Shown: positions 8,934 through 17,949 of the stretch, piece by piece
Layout: every line of letters starts with the position of its first letter
Position numbering within the stretch: the first letter of the stretch is position 1
Assembly (NCBI RefSeq): GCF_947500975.1
Contig: NZ_CANMUE010000003.1
Location: forward strand, 62,001-126,000
DNA from: an uncultured Polaribacter sp.
GTDB lineage: Bacteria > Bacteroidota > Bacteroidia > Flavobacteriales > Flavobacteriaceae
Length of the DNA: 64,000 nucleotides
Direction of reading: 5' to 3'
Made by a program: the position numbers and the translations under genes
Notes under the pieces: generated by a model
Database searches by the model: none
What the model saw: only the letters and a program-made list of their open reading frames with translations
Told to the model about the DNA's origin: nothing

Positions 8934-9293
8934 TTAAAAATGTAAAAAAGCATCTTTTAAATGCTCAATTTTTGTGGTGTTTTTTTGATGGATAATGGCA
9001 ATAATATCAAAACGGACTTCTACGTCTAAATCTCGTTCTACAACATAATAATCAATAGCAGAAAGTAATAATTTAATTTTCTTCGGATTTACAAACTCTT
9101 CTGGATTTCCAAAATAATTGGTGCTTCTTGTTTTTACTTCTACAACGGCTAAAATATTTTCTTTTTGAGCAATAATATCAACCTCAGCTTTTAAATATCT
9201 ATAGTTTTTCTCTAAGATTTTATAATCGTTTTTAATTAAAAAATCGATGGCTAATTGTTCTCCTTTTTTACCAAGTTCATTATGTTCTGCCAT
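8934..9293 (-). CDS. YraN family protein (UPF0102 endonuclease-like)
   Basis: 119 residues. The N-terminal GKKGEQLAIDFL and the core AEVDIIAQ...LAVVEVKTRS are diagnostic of YraN, a Holliday-junction-resolvase-like fold of the PD-(D/E)XK type; the Asp and Glu-x-Lys positions are present. The ATG overlaps the upstream LD-carboxypeptidase stop by one base (TAATG), so the two are translationally coupled. Confidence 0.9.
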   Translation of the reverse strand: MAEHNELGKKGEQLAIDFLIKNDYKILEKNYRYLKAEVDIIAQKENILAVVEVKTRSTNYFGNPEEFVNPKKIKLLLSAIDYYVVERDLDVEVRFDIIAIIHQKNTTKIEHLKDAFLHF

Positions 9294-10282
9294 TATTTAA
9301 AAACAACTGAAGATTTTTCTTTACCAACTGTTAACTTAATATTTCTACCAAAAATCATTGCCCTATTATCTGCTTCATGGCCTGCAGGAAAATTAAACAA
9401 AACAGGAATATTTGAAGGAACAACATCTAAAATTAATTGCTCAATAGAACTCCCCCATTTTGTAGAATTCTTTTTGATTAATGACATATCTCCAATAATT
9501 ACCGCTTTTACTTTTGTAAAATATTTTGCTCTTTTTAAACTCTGTAACATTCTATCAATTGAATATTTATATTCGCCAATTTCTTCTATAAATAAAATTT
9601 TATGATCAGTATTTAACTGGCTTTCAGAGCCTAACATCGATGTTAAAATTGCTAAATTACCTCCTATAATTTGCCCATCAACATTTCCTTTTCTATTGTA
9701 TGATGATGAAGGAATTGTATAACTCAATTGCTTACCAAAAAGAGCATTTTTAAATGATGAAATTGTTTCAATAATATCTTCTGGCTTTTCTTCTAAACTT
9801 GTTGCCATCATTCCATGAATAATTTCTACACCTAAATTATGTATGTGGTTGTGAAAGGCAGTAATATCAGAATAACCAATAATCCATTTAGGGCTTTGTT
9901 TAAACTTCGTAAAATCTAATAAATCTAAAATTCTTACAGAACCATAACCTCCTCTTGCAGACCAAATTGCTTTTATATTTGGATTGTCTAAAGCGTCTTG
10001 AAAATCTTGACAACGTTCTTCATCAGAACCAGCAAAATGCTTTCCGTTTTTAAATATATTTTTACCTAAAACAGCTTTTAAACCCCAACTTTCTGCTAAT
10101 TTTTTGGCTTGTAACACAACTGCTTTTCTGCCAGGTTTTAAAATTCCTGCAGGTGCTAAAATTACAATGGTATCTCCTTTTTGTAAATAAGGTGGTGTTA
10201 TTAATTCTTTCGTTTTTTCTTGTGCAATTATTGATGAAAAGGTCATCAAAAAAAGTAAAATAAATACAGTTTGTTTTTTCAA
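9293..10282 (-). CDS. LD-carboxypeptidase (peptidase S66), exported
   Basis: Family S66 cleaves L,D-peptide bonds in murein tetrapeptides. The nucleophile motif GYSD, the Glu in FIEEIGEYKYSIDRML and the His in FPAGHEADNR are present. I place the start at TTG 10282, which gives a clean signal peptide (KKQTVFILLFLMTFSSIIAQ) and about 329 residues; the frame stays open further upstream to 10348 without an ATG. The next ATG would delete half the signal peptide. It overlaps yraN by one base. Confidence 0.85.
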   Translation of the reverse strand: MKKQTVFILLFLMTFSSIIAQEKTKELITPPYLQKGDTIVILAPAGILKPGRKAVVLQAKKLAESWGLKAVLGKNIFKNGKHFAGSDEERCQDFQDALDNPNIKAIWSARGGYGSVRILDLLDFTKFKQSPKWIIGYSDITAFHNHIHNLGVEIIHGMMATSLEEKPEDIIETISSFKNALFGKQLSYTIPSSSYNRKGNVDGQIIGGNLAILTSMLGSESQLNTDHKILFIEEIGEYKYSIDRMLQSLKRAKYFTKVKAVIIGDMSLIKKNSTKWGSSIEQLILDVVPSNIPVLFNFPAGHEADNRAMIFGRNIKLTVGKEKSSVVFK

Positions 10283-10372
10283 AATAGGTCTTTTTTTTAA
10301 GTTCAAACAATTTAAAAATCTAAGATAAGTAAATGTATCTATTTTCAATCGATTTTAAAACTCGGTTTTTTG

Positions 10373-10380
10373 TACTTTTG
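10373..10380 (+). promoter_or_regulatory. metG -7 promoter element
   Basis: TACTTTTG matches TAnnTTTG and lies 42 bases before ATG 10423. Its position excludes a longer metG frame starting at 10333. Confidence 0.55.
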
Positions 10381-10422
10381 CATTTCAAAAATCAGTCCAC
10401 AAATAAAATCAAGGAAAATTCG

Positions 10423-12477
10423 ATGAATACTCCAAAAAGATATACAGTTACAGCAGCTTTACCTTACACAAATGGTCCAATTCATATTGGGCATTTAGCA
10501 GGTGTTTACGTTCCCGCAGATATTTACGCGCGTTATTTACGTTTAACTGGTAAAGATGTGGCTTACATTTGTGGTTCGGATGAACATGGTGTTGCAATAC
10601 CAATGAGAGCAAAAAAAGAAGGTGTTTCTCCACAAGATATTATCGATAAATATCATGGAATTATAAAACAATCTTTTGCCGATTTCGGAATTTCTTTTGA
10701 TAATTACTCACGTACTTCATCTAAAATTCATCATGAAACTGCTTCAGAATTTTTTACAAAAATGTATAATGATGGTGGATTTATTGAAGAAGTTTCTGCG
10801 CAATTATACGATGCTGAAGCCAATCAGTTTTTAGCAGACAGATTTGTGGTTGGTACCTGTCCAAAATGTAATTTTGAAGAAAGTTATGGAGATCAATGTG
10901 AAAACTGCGGAACTTCTCATAATGCAACAGATTTAATCAATCCAAAATCTGCAATTACAGGAAATATACCAACAGTAAAAGAAACAAAACACTGGTTTTT
11001 ACCTTTAGATAAACATGAAGCTTTTTTACGTGAATGGGTTTTAGAAGGGCATAAAAAAGACTGGAAACCAAATGTTTACGGGCAAGTTAAAAGTTGGGTA
11101 GAAGATGGTTTAAGACCAAGAGCAGTAACCAGAGATTTAGATTGGGGAATTCCAGTACCTGTTGAAGGTGCAGAAGGAAAAGTTTTATATGTTTGGTTTG
11201 ATGCGCCAATTGGATATATTTCATCAACCAAAGAATGGGCTGAAAGAGAAGGAAAAAACTGGGAAGATTATTGGAAAAAAGACGATACTAAATTGGTTCA
11301 TTTTATTGGAAAAGACAATATTGTTTTTCACTGTATTATTTTTCCAAGCATGTTAAAAGCTCATGGTGATTATATTTTACCAGAAAATGTGCCTGCAAAT
11401 GAATTTTTAAATTTAGAAGGAAACAAATTATCTACCTCTAAAAACTGGGCTGTTTGGTTGCATGAATATTTAGAAGAATTTCCAAATCAACAAGATGTTT
11501 TACGTTATACTTTAACAGCAAACGCGCCAGAAACCAAAGACAACGATTTTACTTGGAAAGATTTTCAAACAAAAAATAATAGTGAATTGGTGGCAATTTT
11601 TGGTAATTTTATCAATAGAGTTGTGGTTTTAACCAATAAATATTACACTGGCATTATTCCTACTCCAAATAATTTTACAGAAGTTGATGAAGATGTTTTA
11701 GCTGCTGTAAAAGAATTTCCTAACATTATTGCAAAATCAATAGAAAGATACCGATTTAGAGAGGCTAGCCAAGAATTAATGAATTTAGCAAGACTTGGAA
11801 ACAAGTATTTGGCTGATGAAGAACCATGGAAAGTAATTAAAGTTGATGAAGAACGTGTAAAAACAATTATGTTTGTTGCTTTGCAAATTTCTTCAGCTTT
11901 AGCCATTTTATCTGAACCTTTTTTACCTTTTACTTCAAAAAAACTAAAAGGAATTTTAAATATTGATAAAAATTTATCTTGGGAAGCTATTTCTGAAAAA
12001 GATGTTTTGGTTTCTGAAAAACATCAAATTAATAAAGCAGAATTACTATTTTCTAAAATTGAAGACAAAACTATAGAAGCACAAATTGCAAAATTAGAAG
12101 CTACAAAAATTGCAAACGAACAAGAAAATAAAGTTGTTGAACCTCAAAAAGATACTATCGATTTTGAAGATTTTACAAAACTAGACATCAGAATTGGTAC
12201 TATTTTAGAAGCTGAAAAAGTGGCTAAAACTAAAAAACTTCTAAAACTAAAGGTTGATGTTGGTATTGATGTTAGAACCATTGTTTCTGGTATTGCAGAA
12301 AGTTTTTCTCCGGAAGACATTATTGGTCAACAAGTTTCTGTTTTGGTAAATTTAGCTCCAAGAAAAATTAGAGGCGTAGAAAGCCAAGGAATGATTTTAA
12401 TGACGGATACTCCTGATGGAAAATTAGCTTTTGTAGAGCCTGAAAAGAAAGTTAAAAACGGACAAGAAGTTAGCTAG
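10423..12477 (+). CDS. metG: Methionyl-tRNA synthetase
   Basis: Charges tRNA-Met in the cytoplasm. 684 residues from ATG 10423. Class I signature HIGH appears in [10 protein letters not shown]; the four-cysteine zinc knuckle is CPKC...CENCG; the KMSKS-like loop is KLSTSKNW, a form common in Bacteroidetes. A C-terminal EMAP-II/Trbp111-like tRNA-binding domain ([18 protein letters not shown] to the end) is fused, giving the dimeric long form. Monocistronic with its own promoter. Confidence 0.97.
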   Translation: MNTPKRYTVTAALPYTNGPIHIGHLAGVYVPADIYARYLRLTGKDVAYICGSDEHGVAIPMRAKKEGVSPQDIIDKYHGIIKQSFADFGISFDNYSRTSSKIHHETASEFFTKMYNDGGFIEEVSAQLYDAEANQFLADRFVVGTCPKCNFEESYGDQCENCGTSHNATDLINPKSAITGNIPTVKETKHWFLPLDKHEAFLREWVLEGHKKDWKPNVYGQVKSWVEDGLRPRAVTRDLDWGIPVPVEGAEGKVLYVWFDAPIGYISSTKEWAEREGKNWEDYWKKDDTKLVHFIGKDNIVFHCIIFPSMLKAHGDYILPENVPANEFLNLEGNKLSTSKNWAVWLHEYLEEFPNQQDVLRYTLTANAPETKDNDFTWKDFQTKNNSELVAIFGNFINRVVVLTNKYYTGIIPTPNNFTEVDEDVLAAVKEFPNIIAKSIERYRFREASQELMNLARLGNKYLADEEPWKVIKVDEERVKTIMFVALQISSALAILSEPFLPFTSKKLKGILNIDKNLSWEAISEKDVLVSEKHQINKAELLFSKIEDKTIEAQIAKLEATKIANEQENKVVEPQKDTIDFEDFTKLDIRIGTILEAEKVAKTKKLLKLKVDVGIDVRTIVSGIAESFSPEDIIGQQVSVLVNLAPRKIRGVESQGMILMTDTPDGKLAFVEPEKKVKNGQEVS

Positions 12478-12561
12478 AAAACTTATCACAATTAGCGTTA
12501 AAAACTGCAATTTTTAATAGTTGTAAAAACAACTGACAAAAAAATCATCAGAAAATAATAA

Positions 12562-14142
12562 TTAAGCAAAATAAACATATACACCAACAACAATTAAGCA
12601 AACTGCAATACCTGCTTGTTTTGTGTATTTCCATGGAGTAATATCTACTTGCTGCGTATATTCTTGAATAAATGGTTCTTTTCTTGGATTTAGTTTTCCA
12701 ATTACCAGCATTATAATAACATTTATAATAAATAAAATAGCCATTATGTCTAAAAAATGTAACTCAGTAAATGTTTCAGGAAAATAAATATCAATAAGTA
12801 AATAAACAATATATAACGCACAACCAGATGCAAGTCCTATTTTAGCAGCAATTGCGGGTACATATTTTGTTAAATAACCCACAATTATAATGGTTAAAAT
12901 AGGAATACTATAAATACCATTTACTTTTTGTAAATAATCAAATAAACTACCTGCATCGGCAATTAAAGGTGCTACAAACATAGCCGCAATTGCTAAAATT
13001 ACTCCAAAAGTTTTTCCATATTTTACAACTGTTTTTTCATCAGCATTTTTATTAATATGTTGTTTGTAAATATCAATACCAAATAAAGTTACAGAACTAT
13101 TTAAAACACTATTAAAAGAACTTAAAATAGCCCCAAATAAAACAGCTGCAAAAAAACCAACCCAAGCATTGGGTAGTACTTTTCTTACCAATTCAGGATA
13201 AGCACTATCTGCAGATTCTAAATTTCCTTTAAATAAATGAAATGCTATTAAACCTGGTAAAACCACAATAATTGGCCCTAATATTTTTATAAATGAAGCT
13301 AATAATAATCCTTTTTGACCTTCTTTTAAATCTTTGGCTCCTAAAGCTCTTTGTATAATTTGTTGATTTGTTCCCCAATAAAAAAGTTGAACTAACATCA
13401 TACCTGTAAAAATGGTGTAAAATGGAACAGGGTCACTTTTACTTCCCATAGATTTAAACTTATCAGGGTTTTCTGATGTTAAAATTGATAATCCATCTAA
13501 TACACTTCCATCACCAATCATTAATAATCCAAAAACAGGAATTAAAACACCACCAATTAACAAACCTATTGCATTTATAGAGTCTGATACTGCTACTGCT
13601 TTTAATCCACCAAAAACGGCATAAATAGAACCTATAATTCCAATTCCCCAAACACAAATCCAAATAGATTGTTTATGAGTAACACCTAATAATTCTGGTA
13701 CATCAAACATACCGCTAACTGCTAAAGAACCTGAATATAAAATTACCGGAAGCAAAACCACTACATAACCTGTAAGAAATAAGCCTGAGGTTAATGTTTT
13801 TGTTGTTACATCAAACCTTTTTGCTAAAAAACCTGGCACAGTTGTTAAACCTCCTTTTAAATACCTCGGTAATAAAAATATGGCTGTTACAACCATTGCA
13901 ATTGCTGCTAAAGTTTCCCAAACCATAACTGACAAACCACTTTGGTATGCTGCTCCATTTAAACCAACAATTTGTTCAGTAGATAAATTTGTTAGCAAAA
14001 GTGAGCCCGCAATAACACCTGCAGTTAAACTTCTTCCTCCTAAAAAATATCCATCTGAAGATTCTTCTTCTGTTTTTCTAGTTTTTAAATAAGCGATAAT
14101 TGCTACTAAAGCTGTAAAGCCAATAAAAGTTAAGAATTGCAT
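12562..14142 (-). CDS. Sodium/solute symporter (SSS family, SglT-like)
   Basis: 526 residues with about 14 membrane helices. The family signatures GYFLGGRSLTAGVIAGSLLLTNL-like start (split here) and GGLKAVAVSDSINAIGLL are characteristic of SSS transporters, and the Na+-binding region near FGAILSSFNSVLNSS is kept. SglT-type members in Bacteroidetes take up sugars or nucleosides, but no substrate gene is adjacent. Monocistronic. Confidence 0.9.
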   Translation of the reverse strand: MQFLTFIGFTALVAIIAYLKTRKTEEESSDGYFLGGRSLTAGVIAGSLLLTNLSTEQIVGLNGAAYQSGLSVMVWETLAAIAMVVTAIFLLPRYLKGGLTTVPGFLAKRFDVTTKTLTSGLFLTGYVVVLLPVILYSGSLAVSGMFDVPELLGVTHKQSIWICVWGIGIIGSIYAVFGGLKAVAVSDSINAIGLLIGGVLIPVFGLLMIGDGSVLDGLSILTSENPDKFKSMGSKSDPVPFYTIFTGMMLVQLFYWGTNQQIIQRALGAKDLKEGQKGLLLASFIKILGPIIVVLPGLIAFHLFKGNLESADSAYPELVRKVLPNAWVGFFAAVLFGAILSSFNSVLNSSVTLFGIDIYKQHINKNADEKTVVKYGKTFGVILAIAAMFVAPLIADAGSLFDYLQKVNGIYSIPILTIIIVGYLTKYVPAIAAKIGLASGCALYIVYLLIDIYFPETFTELHFLDIMAILFIINVIIMLVIGKLNPRKEPFIQEYTQQVDITPWKYTKQAGIAVCLIVVGVYVYFA

Positions 14143-14201
14143 TTATAAATTATTAAATGTTTTAAAATCATCTAAATATACATCAGATTTTTTAAAAGAT
14201 A

Positions 14202-14330
14202 TAACGATGATTTTATTTAAAAGCAATTAATGAACTCTATTTTTCTATTTACATAGTTTTTTTGGATACTGCCTAAATGAATAAATATTTCAAAATTAAA
14301 TTATTATCGTTTTAATTAATTCTTAGAAAT
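14202..14330. repeat. Downstream block shared with the paralogous S8 gene (copy 1)
   Basis: The non-coding stretch after the first S8 gene is nearly identical to 16043-16155 after the second. The shared core includes TTTTTGGATACTGCCTAAAT and AATATTTCAAAATTAAATTA and runs into the conserved coding end. Copy 1 has three extra bases near 14311. Confidence 0.85.
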
Positions 14331-15953
14331 ACTATCAGCCATAATTAATGCATTATACGCATTTAGAACTTTGCCCGATTTAGATAATTGATTAAAAGGA
14401 GTTGTTTTATTTTTATCCTCTTTGGTTGGCGTACTCACTTCTAGGGTATACTCTAAACCAGAATCCATTAAAATATGTTTTACTTGAGGTGCTGTTAAAT
14501 TTGGGTAATAAGAGCGAATAAGACCAGCTACACCAGAAGTTACAGCGGAAGCTGAAGATGTACCTCCAGATTTAGTGTATTCATTATTTGGTGCAGTAGT
14601 ATAAATTTCATATCCTGGTGCAAAAACATCTACATCAATTTTACCATAATTAGAGTTTTCTGTTTTAAACTCACTTGACAGCTTATATGACGTTGCTCCA
14701 ATAAGCATAAAATTATCTGAAACCTCTACTTGATTATTTACATTGTCATTTGGGAAGTAATTATTATTAGTATCTAAGTTATAGCTAAAATTACCAGCAG
14801 AAGAAATAATTAGTACATTATTTTTTTCTGCATATTGTATTGCATCAAAAACCCATTCTTTATGTATCGAGAATTCTTTACCAAAACTCATATTAATTAC
14901 TTTAGCACCATTATTGACAGCATACCTTATAGCTAACGCAATATCTTTATCATGTTCATCACCATAAGCAGAAATAGCTAGAGGCATAATTTTTATTTCA
15001 TTGTTTAAAGCTATGTTGTTAATAATGCCTGCCATTTTTGTACCATGATTTAAAAGCTTAATATTATTATTTAAAATATTATTACCATATTTAGTATCAG
15101 TAATATCTTCTGGATTGTCTCCTTGAATTTCTCTATCATTGTAATTAAGTCCAAGTAATTTATCTAATCTCTCCTCTGCAAGATATTTTTCTTTTATAAC
15201 ATATTCGTCATCAATTTCTTTATCTAAACAATCTATTAATATTAAGAAATGAATATCATCGATTGTGTTAGATTTTAGGTTTTTTAAACTGTCTAACGCT
15301 TTTATAGTAAAAGGTTTATTTTTAAAAAATTTAGATAATTCTTTTTTTGCTTTGAAATAGTATTCATATAATTTGGTGTGATATTTTTTTTCATACAAAT
15401 CAGATTTCAATCTTTTGTCATACTTTTCTTTAGCGTTTATATATAGTTGATAAGATAAAGAATCTTTGGGCTCAATATCAACAATATTCTTGCTTTCAAA
15501 CTTAGGGGATAATTTTTTAAGTATTCTGGTGTATTCAAAATTTACAAACTTATTGTTCTCTCCATTAATATTTCCTAAAAAATTCCACCCATTAACATCA
15601 TCAATATAGCCATTTTCATCATCATCAATATTGTTGTTTGCAATTTCATTTTTATTTACCCAAATAGTCTCTTTTAAATTTAAATGATTAATATCAACTT
15701 CATTATCAATAATAGCTATAATGGTTTCCTTACTTTTTTTATATATCAGCAAACTATCATAGGCTCTTAATAAACTTATCCCCGGAATTGTATCTAATTC
15801 AATATCCTTAAGATGCCAATTTTTGGTTTTTTTAATAGATTTAATGGTTAAAGAGCTATCTATTAAAGGAGTTATTATTAGTTTTCTTATATTATTATCA
15901 ATTTCACAAGAAATAAAAGAAATAAAAACCAGTATTAAAATATTTTTTTTCAT
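14316..15953 (-). CDS. Subtilisin-like (S8) serine peptidase lipoprotein, copy 1
   Basis: 545 residues. A lipoprotein signal ends at Cys16 (FISFISC), so it is probably membrane-anchored. The S8 triad is complete: Asp83 in AIIDNEVD, His303 in NHGTKMAG, Ser466 in GGTSSASA, with the oxyanion Asn388 in SSAGN. About 215 residues separate Asp and His, a large insertion rich in Lys, Asp and Asn. The C-terminal 50 residues are almost identical to the copy at 16143. Tandem paralogue arrangement; probable envelope or extracellular protease of unknown target. Confidence 0.88.
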   Translation of the reverse strand: MKKNILILVFISFISCEIDNNIRKLIITPLIDSSLTIKSIKKTKNWHLKDIELDTIPGISLLRAYDSLLIYKKSKETIIAIIDNEVDINHLNLKETIWVNKNEIANNNIDDDENGYIDDVNGWNFLGNINGENNKFVNFEYTRILKKLSPKFESKNIVDIEPKDSLSYQLYINAKEKYDKRLKSDLYEKKYHTKLYEYYFKAKKELSKFFKNKPFTIKALDSLKNLKSNTIDDIHFLILIDCLDKEIDDEYVIKEKYLAEERLDKLLGLNYNDREIQGDNPEDITDTKYGNNILNNNIKLLNHGTKMAGIINNIALNNEIKIMPLAISAYGDEHDKDIALAIRYAVNNGAKVINMSFGKEFSIHKEWVFDAIQYAEKNNVLIISSAGNFSYNLDTNNNYFPNDNVNNQVEVSDNFMLIGATSYKLSSEFKTENSNYGKIDVDVFAPGYEIYTTAPNNEYTKSGGTSSASAVTSGVAGLIRSYYPNLTAPQVKHILMDSGLEYTLEVSTPTKEDKNKTTPFNQLSKSGKVLNAYNALIMADSISKN

Positions 15954-15985
15954 AATTAAATAACATTACTACAATAATAACCAAA

Positions 15986-16022
15986 ACACCTTTAAATAAT
16001 ATTAATTAAAGGTGTATTTTTT
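15986..16022. terminator. Terminator-like hairpin between the two S8 genes
   Basis: ACACCTTTAA (15986-15995) pairs with TTAAAGGTGT (16006-16015), followed on the plus strand by ATTTTTT and on the minus strand by TTTT. It would end transcription of the upstream S8 gene on the minus strand. Confidence 0.55.
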
Positions 16023-16042
16023 AAGGAAGCAAGAACTCTAGT

Positions 16043-16155
16043 TTTATTTAAGGGCAATTAAAAAACTCTATTTTTATATTTACAAAGCTTTTTGGATACT
16101 GCCTAAATGAATAAATATTTCAAAATTAAATTATCGTTTTAATTAATTCTTAGAA
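16043..16155. repeat. Downstream block shared with the paralogous S8 gene (copy 2)
   Basis: Matches 14202-14330 over non-coding and coding-end sequence. Conservation of untranslated DNA equal to that of the coding end points to a recent duplication or gene conversion at the 3' end. Confidence 0.85.
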
Positions 16156-17819
16156 ATACTATCTGCCATAATTAATGCATTATACGCATTTAAAACTTTG
16201 CCCGATTTAGATAATTGATTAAAGGGTGTTGTTTTATTTTTTTCCTCTTTAGTTGGCGTACTCACTTCTAGGGTATACTCTAAACCAGAATCCATTAAAA
16301 TATGTTTTATTTGAGGTGCTGTTAAATTTGGGTAATAAGAGCGAATAAGACCAGCTACACCAGAAGTTATTGCGGATGCTAATGAAGTGCCGCTTTCAAA
16401 TTTATATTTGTTATTTGGAAGTGTTGTGTATATCTTTTGCCCAGGAGCAAACAAATCAACATCATTATCCCCATAATTGGAGTAATATGATAATAATTTT
16501 ATATTTAAATTAAAAGAAGAAGAACCTATTAACATAAAATTATCAGTGATTTCAGCTCCATTTTTTATGTTATCATTCGGAAAATAATCATTAGAATTTA
16601 AATTTTTACCTAAATTTCCTGCCGATGAAATTATTAAAACATTTTTTTCTTCTGCATATTGTATTGCATCAAAAACCCATTGCTTATGTAGAGATAACTC
16701 TTTACCAAAACTCATGTTTATAACTTTGGCTCCATTATCAACAGCATATTTTATTGCTAAAGCTACGTCTTTATCATGTTCGGTCCCATTTGATGAAATA
16801 GCCAAAGGCATTATTTTTAACAGATTAGAAATTCCTTTGATTCCTTTATGATTATCTCTATCAGCTGAAATTAGTCCAGCAATTAATGTTCCATGATAAA
16901 GTTTATTTATATTTTTATTAATAAACGGATTTCCATAATTTTTAAATGTTATATCTGAAGGGTTTTCATCTATATCTTTTCTGTCATAATATTCTAAATT
17001 ATATATTGTATTTATTTTATTTTCAGCATTTTTCTTGTAGTTATTTACCCAATCTTCGGTTAAATTATATTTAATAAAATCAGAAATAAAATAAGCATGC
17101 TTTGCAAGTGGGTTATTGATTTTTTTATATTTTTTATAGACACTATCTAACTCTTTCGGAGTGTAGTCTTCTCTAAGAAATAAATTTTTCATAGCTTCCT
17201 TAGCTTTTGGGTATCCATAAAAAAGAAAATCTCCATATTCTAAATCTGATTTTGCTCTTTTTATATTTTTATCGTATTCAGTTTTAGCTTTAATAAATAA
17301 ATCAAACTCTTCATGCTTATCAACAGGAACATCTTCTTTTTTCTTATTATTAAATTTATTTTTATAAAATCTAATTATTCTTACCGATTCAGTACTTGAA
17401 TATATAATGTTTTGACCTTTTAGATTTCCAAGAAAATTCCATCCGTTTATGTCATCAATATATCCATTGTAATCATCGTCTATTTGATTGTTAGGAATTT
17501 CATCATTATTTATCCATATATTATTTTTTAATTCCTCATGATTAATATCTACTTCAGTATCAATAACTGCTATAATAACTTCTTTCCCTTTTTTATTAAT
17601 CAATAAACTATCATAAGCTCTCTGTAGACTAACACCTGGCACTGTATCTATTTCAATATCTTTTAAATACCAACTTTTAAAATCTTTTAAAGACTCTAAT
17701 TCTTTATTTTTTAAAAGAAGCTTGTTATCTAATCTTATAGGCATATGTTTAACTTCTTTACAAGAAAAAAAACTTATAAAAACCATTAAAAGTACAATAC
17801 TATTTTTAATTTTAATCAT
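16143..17819 (-). CDS. Subtilisin-like (S8) serine peptidase lipoprotein, copy 2
   Basis: 558 residues. Lipoprotein signal with Cys20 (FISFFSC). Triad: Asp87 in AVIDTEVD, His in LYHGTLIAGLI, Ser in ESGTSLASA, oxyanion Asn in SSAGN. As in copy 1, a long charged insertion separates Asp and His and begins NGWNFLGN. The middle of the protein differs clearly from copy 1 while the final 50 residues are nearly the same. The target is unknown. It lies upstream of copy 1 and downstream of an S9-type lipoprotease, all on the minus strand, which makes a small protease cluster. Confidence 0.88.
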   Translation of the reverse strand: MIKIKNSIVLLMVFISFFSCKEVKHMPIRLDNKLLLKNKELESLKDFKSWYLKDIEIDTVPGVSLQRAYDSLLINKKGKEVIIAVIDTEVDINHEELKNNIWINNDEIPNNQIDDDYNGYIDDINGWNFLGNLKGQNIIYSSTESVRIIRFYKNKFNNKKKEDVPVDKHEEFDLFIKAKTEYDKNIKRAKSDLEYGDFLFYGYPKAKEAMKNLFLREDYTPKELDSVYKKYKKINNPLAKHAYFISDFIKYNLTEDWVNNYKKNAENKINTIYNLEYYDRKDIDENPSDITFKNYGNPFINKNINKLYHGTLIAGLISADRDNHKGIKGISNLLKIMPLAISSNGTEHDKDVALAIKYAVDNGAKVINMSFGKELSLHKQWVFDAIQYAEEKNVLIISSAGNLGKNLNSNDYFPNDNIKNGAEITDNFMLIGSSSFNLNIKLLSYYSNYGDNDVDLFAPGQKIYTTLPNNKYKFESGTSLASAITSGVAGLIRSYYPNLTAPQIKHILMDSGLEYTLEVSTPTKEEKNKTTPFNQLSKSGKVLNAYNALIMADSISKN

Positions 17820-17842
17820 TTATACTAATTTTGATATAGTAA

Positions 17843-17850
17843 CAAAAATA
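17843..17850 (-). promoter_or_regulatory. -7 promoter element of the second S8 gene
   Basis: Minus strand TATTTTTG fits TAnnTTTG, 24 bases upstream of the start at 17819. No good -33 TTG. Confidence 0.35.
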
Positions 17851-17853
17851 AAA

Positions 17854-17880
17854 AAAGCATTTAAACATAAACGCTTTTTC
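17854..17880 (-). terminator. Weak terminator of the S9 peptidase gene
   Basis: AAAAAGC and GCTTTTT arms bracket a long loop. It lies downstream of the S9 gene on the minus strand. The stem is only seven pairs. Confidence 0.35.
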
Positions 17881-17949
17881 TAATTAGGCACTTTCAGAAG
17901 TAAATAAACACCTGTATATCATCTAAATAAGCTGTATTTTATCTAAAAA

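Noticed and set aside
9255..9605. Plus-strand frame opposite LD-carboxypeptidase and yraN
   Set aside because: It overlaps two well-supported minus-strand genes and has no recognisable domain.
10333..10422. Longer metG N-terminus from an upstream ATG
   Set aside because: The promoter -7 element lies inside that stretch and the extra residues do not match the family.
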